The notes under the pieces: generated by a model
The model's input: only the letters and a program-made list of their open reading frames with translations
Databases searched by the model: none
What the model was told of the DNA's origin: nothing
Shown here: one piece after another, positions 37,701-46,399 of the stretch
How the letters are laid out: the number at the start of each line of letters is the position of its first letter
Position numbering within the stretch: position 1 is the first letter of the stretch
Made by a program: the position numbers and the translations under genes
Assembly: GCF_001423125.1 (NCBI RefSeq)
Contig: NZ_LMNW01000012.1
Location: 564,772 to 628,771, forward strand
Direction of reading: 5' to 3'
DNA length: 64,000 nt
DNA from: Duganella sp. Leaf126
GTDB lineage: Bacteria > Pseudomonadota > Gammaproteobacteria > Burkholderiales > Burkholderiaceae_D

Positions 37701-37853
37701 ATCGGCGCCGGCGCCGAGTCGCGCCAGGCGCTGGGCATCGCAGTCGTGGGCGGCCTGATTTTTTCGCAGCTGCTGACGCTTTATATCACGCCCACATTCT
37801 TTGTCAGCATGTCGAATTACCTGGAGCGGCGCAAGAAGGTACAGCAGGACTGA
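34785..37853 (+). CDS. RND multidrug efflux permease, MdtC/AcrB type
   Basis: A 1022-aa inner-membrane proton-driven pump. It starts MNISALFIGRPVMTAVLMSA. The transmembrane-4 proton relay VGLVVDDAIVVLENIVRH carries Asp400 and Asp401. Later segments MLSGAVSLTLTPML and VGLVKKNGIMMVDFALE are RND hallmarks. A single permease of the HAE1/MdtC type is present, with no second subunit. Drugs, dyes or plant compounds are likely substrates; the exact range cannot be read from sequence. Confidence 0.94.
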   Translation: MNISALFIGRPVMTAVLMSALVIFGGFAFASLPVNELPNVDFPTVSVRVTLNGASPETMANSVATPLERAFSAIDGVDTITSTSTSGSTRVLIQFKLERNIDAAAQDVQAAISQAQALLPTDIDPPQLRKANPSDAPIMHLAISSKTLPLSDLNQFAKDRIALRLQTVSGVGQIDVNGAQRYAVRLYVDPHALTARKLGFDQVVSAIQNANTNAPVGTLDGTARSYTVKADGQLHDAASFGKLVLAYDNGQPVRLRDVGRAVDSVENIKTSAFVNQQRAIEVNLRRQPGANTVSVTTAARKAVEEIRSQLPGDMQLQILYDRGDYIKESIHDVEWTLVASLVLVVVVIMLFLRNLSATLIVVLVLPTSLIGTFGVMHLLGYSLNNVSLLALTLAVGLVVDDAIVVLENIVRHLEQGMPRQQAALTGAGEIGFTIVSITLSLAAVFIPIVFMGGIVGRLFTEFGVTMAVAVMLSGAVSLTLTPMLAARYLRAKQSEMTIFRWFEAGFTATLNGYRSSLAWCMQHRGAMLLLSGAVVVGMVGLYHVVDKGFIPKVDSGKIDGDTRVPEGTPYATFLARQNKIAAIVSADPDVDAVMSVIGSDGTLGNSGRLLIGLKPFAQRTTSADEVIARIRSAANRVQGIELTLRNPPAIEIGVGPNTGLQYVLQSTATETLYPASDDFLRRLGQLPELQDVKSDLQLRNPEIRVEMRRDLAAAVGVSPAQIQTALQSAYGGRKVSNIFGATDQYPVILEVDKQFQADINALDQLSLLSASGDMVPLRAVAQVRSDVGPVAVNHYGGLPAVSMSFNTAPGVALGTATEAVHQLSAAGSRQFTGTFAGAAKAFEDSLRSLPILLLVTVLLIYMVMAILYEHFVHPVTILTALPMAGFGALLMLWLFGQELNLFSFVGLVLLVGLVKKNGIMMVDFALELMRTGEDGKRLGAVEAMQEACAERFRPIMMTTMAALLGTLPIALGIGAGAESRQALGIAVVGGLIFSQLLTLYITPTFFVSMSNYLERRKKVQQD

Positions 37854-37880
37854 ACCGGACGGCGGACGCCAGGCATACGC

Positions 37881-37886
37881 TATAAT
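37881..37886 (+). promoter_or_regulatory. Candidate -10 for the TetR gene
   Basis: TATAAT lies within the 64-bp gap between the permease and the TetR gene, inside an AT-rich inverted repeat (TATAA-N6-TTATA, 37881-37896). No good -35 is present. Confidence 0.35.
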
Positions 37887-37917
37887 ATTTTTTATAAAAA
37901 CAAGTAAAGAGACTGCC

Positions 37918-38595
37918 GTGCAGCCAGACTTCACTTTTGAGCAGTTCCAGACCATGACGCCGCTCGACGCGGGCAATATCTGGGCCTATCTGCTCGACCA
38001 TCACGCTGACCGCATTACCGTCAAGCGCCGCAAGCCGGCGCTGGAAAACATCGAGCGCATCTTCAACGCCACCTTCAAGCTCGCCAACGATGTCGGCTTC
38101 CGCGCCATGAACCTGCGCGACCTGTGCCAGGAGACCGGCCTGTCGATGGGCGGCTTGTACGGCTATATCACCACCAAGGACCAGCTGGCGGAAATGATCG
38201 GCGACGTGGTGCGCCACGCCACGCACCAGGTGCCGCTGCTGTTCGACAGCATCGTCGATCCGCTCGACCGCCTGGAGGCGCTGATCCGCTCGTCGATCTA
38301 CATCTCGGAAATCCTGCAGCCCTGGTTTTATTTCGTGTACATGGATTCGCGCGTGCTGCAGCCGGCGCTGCGCCACGCCGCCAAGAACTCCGAGCTGTAT
38401 GTCCAGTCGCTGTTCGCCGACGTCATCGTGCGCCTGCCATCGCGTCCGCCAGGCAGCGCCGACCTGCTGGCCTCGCACCTGATGGCGACCTTCCAGGACT
38501 GGTACGTCAAGCGCTGGAAATACCGCGCTGCCGACATCACCCCCGACCAGTTCGCCGCCAGCGCCGTGCGCATGATGCGCGGCTATCTCAGCTGA
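37918..38595 (+). CDS. TetR/AcrR family transcriptional regulator
   Basis: A 225-aa regulator starting at GTG 37918 behind a ribosome site AAAGAGA. The N-terminal HTH is preceded by about 40 extra residues and reads NIERIFNATFKLANDVGFRAMNL..LCQETGLSMGGLYGYITTKDQL (shown in pieces). The ligand-binding domain is helical. Its place at the end of the pump operon suggests it represses that operon, perhaps through the palindrome at 32073. However, the promoter-like element in front of it allows separate expression. Confidence 0.88.
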   Translation: MQPDFTFEQFQTMTPLDAGNIWAYLLDHHADRITVKRRKPALENIERIFNATFKLANDVGFRAMNLRDLCQETGLSMGGLYGYITTKDQLAEMIGDVVRHATHQVPLLFDSIVDPLDRLEALIRSSIYISEILQPWFYFVYMDSRVLQPALRHAAKNSELYVQSLFADVIVRLPSRPPGSADLLASHLMATFQDWYVKRWKYRAADITPDQFAASAVRMMRGYLS

Positions 38596-38658
38596 CGCTT
38601 CTTCAGATTCAGATACTAATGCAGCGAAAGGGGCCCTTTAGGTTACGGTGTGCATATC

Positions 38659-38746
38659 CGTCGTACCCGCGTAGGCGGGTACCCAAGTTGTGCCAGATGC
38701 GTCGACCTGTCAGCCAAATTGGGTCCCCGCCTGCGCAGGGATGACG
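38659..38746. repeat. Inverted pair of REP-like elements
   Basis: Two 28-bp copies of a unit of the form CGTC(R)TACCC(Y)GCG(Y)AGGCGGG, each ending ACCCAA, face each other at 38659-38686 and 38719-38746 with about 32 bp between. Each unit holds its own small CCCGC/GCGGG hairpin. This is the architecture of bacterial REP/BIME elements. A T-run at 38746-38752 follows, so the pair may double as a terminator for the TetR gene. The rest of the 352-bp gap (38596-38947) shows no gene. Confidence 0.75.
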
Positions 38747-38947
38747 TTTTTTATGCTAACAAAATGCGTACTTTTCGCTCAAGTTAACGGCATGAGGGTC
38801 AGAGCCGACCGAGGCGCTCCGACATTTGGACAGGAGCGCAGCGCCCACAGTTGATGCCGCCCCTTGTGCCGCTAGTCCGATATCGCGCCCGCGCGGGCGG
38901 GCGCTGCGGTATCGTCGTTCGCTCGCGTAGCGGCGCCGCCCGGGCGC

Positions 38948-41314
38948 TTATTGCGCTGGCGGCTGTACCTGCGGCTGTGGCGGCAGTGGCGGCGCGCCGG
39001 CACCGGTCGGCACGGGCACGATGTTTTCGGCCCCGGGCGGCTGGCTGTCGAGGTCGAGCGAGGCGCGGCCGGCGTCGCCCATGAATTCATCGTACAGCCA
39101 CTCGTTGCCGACCTGCGTCAGGCCGACCGGTACCTGGCGGTCGCGCGCGGGGCGGTCCTTCATTGCCACTTTCATGTAGTCGAGCCAGATCGGCAGCGCT
39201 GCCGTGGCGCCGAATTCCTTGTTGCCCAGCGACTTGGAATCGTCAAAGCCCATCCACGACACCGCCACGATGCCGCCGCCGTAGCCGGCAAACCAGCCAT
39301 CGACCGCATCGGACGACGTGCCGGTCTTGCCGGCCATGTCGTGGCGGCCCAGGCGCGCCACGGCGCCGCCGGTGCCGGTACGGGTCACTTCGCGCAGCAT
39401 GCTATCGGTGACATAGGCGTTGCGCGGATCGAGTACGCGCGCTTCGTCGGGCAGGGTGGTGCGCGGCTTGGCTTCGGAGATGACCTTGCCGTCGCCATCG
39501 ACGATCTTCGCGATCAGGTAGGGCTCGACCGAGTAGCCGCCGTTGGCGAAGACCGCATAAGCGCCCGCCATCTGCGCCGGCGTCACCGAACCGGTGCCGA
39601 GCGCCATGGTGAAGTTCTTCGGATGCTTGGACAGATCGAAACCGAACTTGCCCAGGTAGTCGTGCGCATACGGCACCGTGATCGCTCGCAGGATGCGCAC
39701 GGTGACCACGTTTTTCGACTCGGCCAGGGCGTAGCGCATGGTGATCGGGCCTTCGTACTTGCCATCGTCATTGCGCGGGCTCCATGGCTGGTTGCCGGTT
39801 TCGGCGGCGGTCAGTTCCAGCGGCTCGTCATTGAGCAGCGTGGCCGGCGAAAAGCCTTTTTCCAGCGCGGCCGAATACACGAACGGCTTGATCGAGGACC
39901 CGGGCTGGCGCCACGCCTGCGTGACGTGGTTGAACTTCTGCAGGTTGTAGTCGAAGCCGCCCACCATGGCGTGGTAGGCGCCGGTGACCGCATCCATCGA
40001 CACGAATGCTGCCGCCACCTGCGGTACCTGCGAAATGGTCCAGCCCTTTTTATCGTTCTGCATGATGCGCACGACCGCGCCGGGGCGGATGCGCAGCGAC
40101 TCCTTGGCCTTGTCGGAAAGGGCCGCAGCCACCAGGCGCAGGCCGTCGCCGCTGATGGTGATTTCCTCGCCGGCGTCGTTCTGCACCTTGACCGATTTGG
40201 CGCTGGCGGCCAGCACCACGGCCGGCGTCAGGCGGTCGCTGGTCGGTCGGCGCTGCAGTGCTTCCTCGATGGCGTCGTCGCGTTCTTCCTCGCCCGCCGG
40301 CAGCGTGATGAAGGCTTCCGGACCGCGGTAGCCATGGCGCTGATCGTAGTTGATGACGTTGCGCCGCATCGATTCGTACGCGGCATTCTGGTCATCCTTG
40401 AGCAGCGTGGTGTACACGCTGATGCCGCGCGTGTAAGCCTCGTCCTGGAACTGCGCATACACGGCCTGGCGCGCCAGTTCGGCCACGTATTCGGCGTGGA
40501 CCTCGAATTGCTGGCCCTTGGCGCTGATATGGATCTGCTGGTGCAGGGCCTGCTGGTACTGGTCTTCGGTGATGTAACCGAGGTCGCGCATCGAGCGCAA
40601 TACCAGCTGCTGGCGCTGCTTGGCGCGCTTCGGATTGGTGATCGGGTTGTGGCGCGCCGGATTTTGCGGCAGGCCGGCCAGCATCGCCATCTCGGCGATA
40701 TTTAACGCTTTCACCGATTTGCCGAAGTAGGTCTGGGCAGCGCTGCCGAAGCCGAACGAGCGCTGGCCCAGGTAGATCTGGTTCATGTACAGCTCGAGGA
40801 TTTCATCCTTGGAGAGGGCGTGCTCGATTTTCAGCGACAGCATCACTTCATTGAGCTTGCGCCCCAGGACTTTTTCGCGCGTGAGGAAGAAGTTGCGCGC
40901 CACCTGCATGGTGATGGTGGAGCCGCCCTGGCGGAACGAGCCGCCCAGGTTGGCCTTGACCGCGCCCAGGGCGCGCACCCAGTCGATGCCATTGTGTTCG
41001 TAGAAGCGCTTGTCCTCGATCGACAGCACCGCTTTTTTCATCAGGTCCGGCATCTCCTTGATCGGGATGAAGTCGCGGTGCTCTTCGCCGAATTCGCCGA
41101 TCAGGGCATTGTCGGCGGTGTACACGCGCAGCGGGATCTTGGGCTTGTAGTCGGAAATCTTGTCGAGCGAGGGCAGGTTCGGCGCAATCGCCAGGAACAT
41201 GTACGCCGCCAGCGCGACGGCGCCTACCAGGATGGCCAGGCCGATCACGATCACGCCGCGGATGGCATTGCGGCGATTGAGCCACTGGGGCAGTTTGTTG
41301 GAGGTAGCAGTCAA
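38948..41314 (-). CDS. mrcA: Penicillin-binding protein 1A
   Basis: A 788-aa bifunctional class A PBP. Cytoplasmic start, membrane anchor (about 19-45), GT51 transglycosylase domain with SIEDKRFYEHNGIDWVRAL and GGSTITMQVARNFFL, then a linker domain and a transpeptidase with SSIK (in RQPGSSIKPFVYSAAL), SKN (AESKNVV) and KTGT motifs. A Pro/Gln-rich tail ends it. It builds and cross-links peptidoglycan. In many betaproteobacteria a pilM-Q operon lies divergent; here a palindromic repeat and glpD lie there instead. Confidence 0.95.
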   Translation of the reverse strand: MTATSNKLPQWLNRRNAIRGVIVIGLAILVGAVALAAYMFLAIAPNLPSLDKISDYKPKIPLRVYTADNALIGEFGEEHRDFIPIKEMPDLMKKAVLSIEDKRFYEHNGIDWVRALGAVKANLGGSFRQGGSTITMQVARNFFLTREKVLGRKLNEVMLSLKIEHALSKDEILELYMNQIYLGQRSFGFGSAAQTYFGKSVKALNIAEMAMLAGLPQNPARHNPITNPKRAKQRQQLVLRSMRDLGYITEDQYQQALHQQIHISAKGQQFEVHAEYVAELARQAVYAQFQDEAYTRGISVYTTLLKDDQNAAYESMRRNVINYDQRHGYRGPEAFITLPAGEEERDDAIEEALQRRPTSDRLTPAVVLAASAKSVKVQNDAGEEITISGDGLRLVAAALSDKAKESLRIRPGAVVRIMQNDKKGWTISQVPQVAAAFVSMDAVTGAYHAMVGGFDYNLQKFNHVTQAWRQPGSSIKPFVYSAALEKGFSPATLLNDEPLELTAAETGNQPWSPRNDDGKYEGPITMRYALAESKNVVTVRILRAITVPYAHDYLGKFGFDLSKHPKNFTMALGTGSVTPAQMAGAYAVFANGGYSVEPYLIAKIVDGDGKVISEAKPRTTLPDEARVLDPRNAYVTDSMLREVTRTGTGGAVARLGRHDMAGKTGTSSDAVDGWFAGYGGGIVAVSWMGFDDSKSLGNKEFGATAALPIWLDYMKVAMKDRPARDRQVPVGLTQVGNEWLYDEFMGDAGRASLDLDSQPPGAENIVPVPTGAGAPPLPPQPQVQPPAQ

Positions 41315-41388
41315 AACGTCGGTCTCGCTATCAATACGGTGCGCAGATTATAGACCAAGCCAATTTGAGCAAGCTTAAGGGAATTTCG

Positions 41389-41512
41389 TAAAACCTACTG
41401 CGCGACCCGCTATCGCCTTCCCGTTGCTCAGCGTACCTTCGTACGCTTGCGCTACCAAAGCCGATACCGGGCCGCTCGCTACGGTTTTTCGAGGTTTCCT
41501 TACATATCATAT
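41389..41512. repeat. Dispersed palindromic intergenic repeat, copy 2
   Basis: Begins CGTAAAACCTACTGCGCGAC and aligns with 14768-14873; in the first 34 bases only six differ. It has an extra central GCGTAC-TTC-GTACGC hairpin and shares the CGCTTGCGCT word and a GGGCCGC(T/C)CGC segment. It lies in the 352-bp gap between mrcA and glpD (41315-41666). The rest of that gap holds no gene and no clear promoter that I can support. Confidence 0.7.
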
Positions 41513-41666
41513 TCATAAGTAACGTGGCCGATGACGGGAATTTTAGGCGGACGCTACGGTTGCCCTCTATCATCAAAACCAAATTTGTCGTACCGTAGCA
41601 GGACGTGGCGAATCTGGCTACATTTCAAACGATAACAAGAAAACAAGCGACCATTTCGGGGAACTC

Positions 41667-43202
41667 ATGGCGGAACCGCAGCACACGCTCGATTGCGATG
41701 TCCTGATCGTGGGAGGCGGCATCAATGGCGCGGGGATCGCGCGCGATGCGGCCGGTCGCGGGCTGTCGGTCGTCCTGTGCGAAAAAGACGACCTGGCGGC
41801 GCACACGTCGTCGGCCTCCACCAAGCTGATACACGGTGGCCTGCGCTACCTCGAATACTACGAATTCAACCTGGTGCGCAAGGCGCTGCTCGAGCGCGAG
41901 GTGCTGATGCGCGCCGCGCCCCACATCATGTGGCCGCTGCGCTTCGTGATGCCGCACGCAAAAGGCCAGCGGTCGGCCCTGCTGATCCGCGCCGGTCTGT
42001 GGCTCTACGACAGCCTGGCCAAACGCGAGCTGCTGCCGCGCTCCGCTGCCGTCAACCTGCGCTGCCACTCGGCCGGCAAGCCGCTCAAGCCCGAATTCCG
42101 CTGCGGCTTTGCCTACTCCGACGGCTGGGTGGACGACGCCCGGCTGGTGGTGCTCAACGCCATGGACGCGAGCGAGAAGGGCGCCACCATCCTGACCCAG
42201 GCGCGGGTCGCCTCGCTCACGCGCAAGGGCGGCGGCTGGGAAGCGCTGGTCGACAAGCCCACCTGCGGCACCATCCGCGTCAATGCCCGGTACGTGGTCA
42301 ATGCCGCCGGACCGTGGACGACCCGCACGCTGCACCAGGCGACGCCGAAGGAAGGCAGCGGCCATCTGCGCCTGGTCAAGGGCAGCCACATCGTGGTCAG
42401 GCGCATGTTCGAGCACGACCAGGCGTATATCTTCCAGAACCGCGATGGCCGCATCGTGTTCGCGATTCCGTATGAGCGCGACTTCACGCTGATCGGCACC
42501 ACCGACATCGACTACCTGGGCGACGCCGACAACGTCGCCATCGACGACGCCGAAGTCGCCTACCTGTGCCAGCTCGCCAGCGGCTACTTCGTCACGCCGG
42601 TGACGCCGGCCGACGTGGTGTGGACCTTTTCCGGCGTGCGGCCGCTGCTCGACGACGGCGCCGACGCCAAGGCCGTCACGCGCGACTACAAGCTCGAAGT
42701 CGACAGCGACGGTGCACCCATCCTCAGCATCTTTGGCGGCAAGATCACCACCTACCGCAAGCTGGCCGAAGACGCGGTGGAACTGATCGCCAGGGCGCTG
42801 GACAACCGCCATGGCAACTGGACCGCGCATGCCTGCCTGCCCGGCGGTGACCTGTTCGGCGCCGAGCCGCAGAACCGGTCGGTGTTCGGTTTCGACGAAT
42901 GGGTGCGCAAGGCGCAAGCGCATTACGCCTGGCTGCCGCCACTGCTCGTGGTGCGCTATGCGCGTGCATACGGCACCCGCATCCATACCCTGTTGCGCGA
43001 GCGGACCACCATCGCCGACATGGGCGAGGAGATCGTGCCCGGCCTGTACCAGGTCGAGGTGGAATACCTGCGCAAGTACGAATGGGCGCGCACCGCGCAC
43101 GACATCCTGTGGCGCCGTTCCAAGCTTGGCCTGCACCTGCCGCCCGAGGCGGCGGCCACGCTGCAGGTGTGGCTGACTGCCCATCCGCTGCAGTTCAAAT
43201 AA
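41667..43202 (+). CDS. glpD: Glycerol-3-phosphate dehydrogenase (aerobic) GlpD
   Basis: A 511-aa FAD-linked enzyme that oxidises glycerol 3-phosphate to dihydroxyacetone phosphate and feeds electrons to quinones at the inner membrane. The FAD motif is DVLIVGGGINGAGIARDAAG; STKLIHGGLRYLEYYEFNLV is a family signature, and IGTTDIDYLGD and FSGVRPLLDDG follow. A GGGGAA ribosome site precedes the ATG. No glpF, glpK or glpR is adjacent. It is convergent with the POT gene. Confidence 0.94.
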   Translation: MAEPQHTLDCDVLIVGGGINGAGIARDAAGRGLSVVLCEKDDLAAHTSSASTKLIHGGLRYLEYYEFNLVRKALLEREVLMRAAPHIMWPLRFVMPHAKGQRSALLIRAGLWLYDSLAKRELLPRSAAVNLRCHSAGKPLKPEFRCGFAYSDGWVDDARLVVLNAMDASEKGATILTQARVASLTRKGGGWEALVDKPTCGTIRVNARYVVNAAGPWTTRTLHQATPKEGSGHLRLVKGSHIVVRRMFEHDQAYIFQNRDGRIVFAIPYERDFTLIGTTDIDYLGDADNVAIDDAEVAYLCQLASGYFVTPVTPADVVWTFSGVRPLLDDGADAKAVTRDYKLEVDSDGAPILSIFGGKITTYRKLAEDAVELIARALDNRHGNWTAHACLPGGDLFGAEPQNRSVFGFDEWVRKAQAHYAWLPPLLVVRYARAYGTRIHTLLRERTTIADMGEEIVPGLYQVEVEYLRKYEWARTAHDILWRRSKLGLHLPPEAAATLQVWLTAHPLQFK

Positions 43203-43212
43203 TGCAGTGCAA

Positions 43213-43244
43213 ATGACAACGGCGCCCGAGGGCGCCGTTGTCAT
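43213..43244. terminator. Long bidirectional hairpin terminator
   Basis: ATGACAACGGCGCCC pairs perfectly with GGGCGCCGTTGTCAT around a GA centre (15-bp arms), placed 10 bp after glpD and 27 bp before the end of the POT gene. There is no T-run, but the convergent position and stem strength support termination or mRNA end protection. Confidence 0.75.
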
Positions 43245-43271
43245 GGTGGTTGTCGTTACCCTATGCCGCGC

Positions 43272-44771
43272 TTACTTCACACCGTGCATCAGCTTCTGGA
43301 TCAGCGGTGCGATCAGGAACAGCAGCACGCCACCCGCCATCAGCGAATAGAAACCGAAGGTGTAGCCCGACAGCGCCGAGGTGACCGACATGCCCGCTTC
43401 GCCGCTGACGTACGAGGCAAAGATACCGGACAGGTTGTTGCCGATGCCGGTGGACAGGAACCAGCCGCCCATGCCCAGGCCCACCAGGCGCACCGGCGCC
43501 AGCTTGGTCACCATCGACAGGCCGATCGGCGACAGGCACAGCTCACCGATCGACTGCAGCACGTAGACCATGAACAGGGTCCAGAACGGGATCTTGTTGT
43601 CGATATTGACCAGCATCGACAGCGCGTACATCAGCAGGCCGAATGCGAGGCCGTTGAACAGCAGGCCCAGGCCGAACTTGCGTGGAATCGACGGGTTGTT
43701 ACGACCGAGCTTGACCCAGATGAAGGCGATCAGCGGCGCAAACGTGATGATGGCCAGCGAATTGACGGTCTGGAACCAGGCCACCGGGAAGGTCCAGTTG
43801 AACATTTCGCGGTCGACGATCTTATCGGCCAGGAAGGTGAACGAGCTGCCGGCCTGTTCGAAGAACATCCAGAACATGATATTGAAGAAGAAGATCACCA
43901 GCATGGCGATGGCCTTGTCGCGCGCGACCTTGCCGTTCTTGATGCCCTCGACGATCAGCATCACCGACAGCAGGATGAACAGGATGGTCAGCACGACCTG
44001 CAGCTTCTCGGCGCCGGCCGCGAGCAGGAAGTACACGACCGGGATCACGCACAGCGAACCGACGATCACGAACAGCAAGCGCTTCGGATCAGCGTGCGCG
44101 GCGTCGGGCGCGCCGATGCCCAGCAGGCGCGCGCGGCCGATGAAGAACCATACCAGGCTGATCAGCATGCCGACACCGGCCGACATGAACACCACCTTGT
44201 ACGCCGGCATGCCGTCGGTACCGAATACCTTGGCGGCCAGCCATTCGGTCAGCACCGGCGCCACCATGGCGCCGGCATTGATGCCCATGTAGAAAATGGT
44301 GAAGCCCGAGTCGCGTCGCGGGTCGGCGGTCGTGTACAGCTTGCCGACCATGGTCGAGATGTTCGGCTTGAACATGCCGTTACCGACGATGATGGTGGCC
44401 AGGCCGAATTTGAACACTTCTTCGTTGGGCACGGCGATCATGAACAGGCCGGCCGCCATGAAGGCGGCGCCGACCAGGATCGAGCGCTGGTAGCCGAGCA
44501 CGCGGTCGGCCACGTAACCGCCGAACAGCGCGGCGGCATAGACCAGCGCGAGGTAGGAGCCGTACACCAGGTTGGCTGCCGATTCGCCGGAAGGATCGCC
44601 GTTGTAGAACTGGGCCACGACATACAGCACCAGTGCCCAGCGTATGCCGTAGAACGCGAAGCGTTCCCAGAATTCGGTCATGAACAGCATCCACAGGGGG
44701 GCGGGATGGCCCATGATCTGCTTGAACTCGGGGACGGCAGCTTCCGATTTGTTGATGGTGGCACCGCTCAT
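43272..44771 (-). CDS. POT family proton-dependent oligopeptide transporter
   Basis: A 499-aa major-facilitator transporter for di- and tripeptides. The POT signature ExxER appears as EFWERFAFYG in the first helix, and about 13-14 hydrophobic helices follow, with GGYVADRVLGYQRSI in the loop 2-3 region and FYMGINAGAMVAPVL in helix 5. The ATG at 44771 has a strong GAGGAGA ribosome site; an upstream in-frame start at 44789 would cover that site and is rejected. Confidence 0.9.
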   Translation of the reverse strand: MSGATINKSEAAVPEFKQIMGHPAPLWMLFMTEFWERFAFYGIRWALVLYVVAQFYNGDPSGESAANLVYGSYLALVYAAALFGGYVADRVLGYQRSILVGAAFMAAGLFMIAVPNEEVFKFGLATIIVGNGMFKPNISTMVGKLYTTADPRRDSGFTIFYMGINAGAMVAPVLTEWLAAKVFGTDGMPAYKVVFMSAGVGMLISLVWFFIGRARLLGIGAPDAAHADPKRLLFVIVGSLCVIPVVYFLLAAGAEKLQVVLTILFILLSVMLIVEGIKNGKVARDKAIAMLVIFFFNIMFWMFFEQAGSSFTFLADKIVDREMFNWTFPVAWFQTVNSLAIITFAPLIAFIWVKLGRNNPSIPRKFGLGLLFNGLAFGLLMYALSMLVNIDNKIPFWTLFMVYVLQSIGELCLSPIGLSMVTKLAPVRLVGLGMGGWFLSTGIGNNLSGIFASYVSGEAGMSVTSALSGYTFGFYSLMAGGVLLFLIAPLIQKLMHGVK

Positions 44772-45028
44772 GCGGGGTCTCCTCTTCATTGATCTGTTTA
44801 AAAAAGGTGTCGGGCTCCCTCGTGAGGAGCCAAATCGGGCGCCATTTTAATCTACAAACGGTTTAGAAAGTACTTTTTGCGCGATGGCCGCCTTCGCACG
44901 CCGTGCAAACGCCACGCAATCTCTGCGCACGCCGCGCAGACTTGTCGTATATTGGCAGGGCAGGAAACCCAGCGCGATATTCACCGACTGCGCGAGTGCG
45001 CGCCTCTGAACATAAGGATTTACGCAAC

Positions 45029-46399
45029 ATGGAACATGACGTCATCGATACCCTGATTTCGCCGGAAGGCCAGCTCGAAGTACTGTCCAAGGCCGAAGTA
45101 AACAAACTGCTCGATACCAGCCAGGGCGGCCTGTATAACGTCTTCCGCAACTGCGCACTGGCCGTGCTCAATTGCGGCAGCACCATCGACGACGGCAAGG
45201 AACTGCTCGAGCGCTTCGAGTCGTTCTCGATCAGCATCGTGCAGCGCGAACGCGGCATCAAGCTCGATATCAAGGGCGCGCCGGCCACCGCTTTCGTGGA
45301 CGGCAAAATGATCAAGGGCATCCACGAACAGCTGTTCGCGGTCCTGCGCGACATCGTTTTCGTCAGCAACGAGGTCACCCACTCCGACAAGTTCGACATG
45401 GGCCGCACCGAGGACGTCACCGATGCCGTGTTCCACATCCTGCGCAATGCCGGCGTGCTCAAACCGATGCTCAACCCGAACCTGGTCGTGTGCTGGGGCG
45501 GCCATTCAATCAACCGCGCCGAGTACAACTACTCGAAGGAAGTCGGCTATCAAATGGGCTTGCGCGAACTCGATATCTGCACCGGCTGCGGTCCGGGCGC
45601 GATGAAGGGCCCGATGAAAGGCGCCACCATCGGCCATGCCAAGCAGCGCCTGACCAACGGCCGTTATCTCGGCATCACCGAGCCTGGCATCATCGCTGCC
45701 GAGTCGCCGAACCCGATCGTCAACCAGCTGGTGATCATGCCCGACATCGAGAAGCGCTTGGAGGCCTTCGTGCGCGCCGGTCACGGCATCGTGGTGTTCC
45801 CCGGCGGTGCCGGGACGGCCGAAGAGATCCTCTACATCCTCGGCATCCTGCTGCATCCCGATAATGCCGAACTGCCGTTCCCGCTGGTGTTCACCGGCCC
45901 GGAAACCTCGCGCGAGTATTTTGTCCAGATTAATAACTTCATCCACGCCACGCTGGGCCCGGAGGCGCAGGAGCGCTACAAGATCATCATCGACGATCCG
46001 GAAGCCGTCGCGCGCGAAATGCAGGCCGGGATCCGCGCCGTGCGCGAATACCGCAAGAGCCGCAGCGACGCCTACTACTTCAACTGGGGACTGAAGATCG
46101 ACCGCGAATTCCAGATGCCGTTCGCGCCGACTCATGCCAACATGCGCAACCTCAGTCTGCACAAGAACCAGGAAGTGCACCTGCTGGCGGCCAACCTGCG
46201 GCGCGCGTTTTCCGGCGTGGTAGCCGGCAACGTCAAGAACGAGGGCATCCGCGCCATCGAGCAGCACGGCCACTTCGAGATCCACGGCGACAAGTCCATC
46301 ATGGGGCCGATGGATGCGCTGCTGACGTCTTTCGTGGAGCATAGCCGGATGAAGTTGCCGGGTAAGGCTTACGAACCCTGCTACCGAGTGATCCAGTAG
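45029..46399 (+). CDS. ppnN: Pyrimidine/purine nucleotide 5'-monophosphate nucleosidase PpnN
   Basis: A 456-aa LOG-family protein (YgdH type) that splits nucleoside monophosphates into base and ribose 5-phosphate and is stimulated by (p)ppGpp in E. coli. The LOG motif is VVFPGGAGTAEEILYILG. N-terminal and C-terminal extensions (about 1-140 and 390-456) fit the long PpnN form. The ATG at 45029 follows AAGGATTTACGCAAC. A palindromic repeat begins at its stop. Confidence 0.92.
   Translation: MEHDVIDTLISPEGQLEVLSKAEVNKLLDTSQGGLYNVFRNCALAVLNCGSTIDDGKELLERFESFSISIVQRERGIKLDIKGAPATAFVDGKMIKGIHEQLFAVLRDIVFVSNEVTHSDKFDMGRTEDVTDAVFHILRNAGVLKPMLNPNLVVCWGGHSINRAEYNYSKEVGYQMGLRELDICTGCGPGAMKGPMKGATIGHAKQRLTNGRYLGITEPGIIAAESPNPIVNQLVIMPDIEKRLEAFVRAGHGIVVFPGGAGTAEEILYILGILLHPDNAELPFPLVFTGPETSREYFVQINNFIHATLGPEAQERYKIIIDDPEAVAREMQAGIRAVREYRKSRSDAYYFNWGLKIDREFQMPFAPTHANMRNLSLHKNQEVHLLAANLRRAFSGVVAGNVKNEGIRAIEQHGHFEIHGDKSIMGPMDALLTSFVEHSRMKLPGKAYEPCYRVIQ

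Noticed and set aside
34572..37976. 1134-residue minus-strand frame opposite the RND permease
   Set aside because: Shadow of the permease gene; low-complexity His/Gln/Arg composition with no membrane segments.
41521..41666. GlpR operator upstream of glpD
   Set aside because: TTCAAACGATAACAAG is only loosely like known GlpR sites; no regulator gene or second half-site supports it.
44800..44831. Hairpin and A-tract in the POT leader as an attenuator
   Set aside because: Seven bases separate the stem from the T-run on the minus strand, so it is a poor terminator, and no leader peptide is seen.
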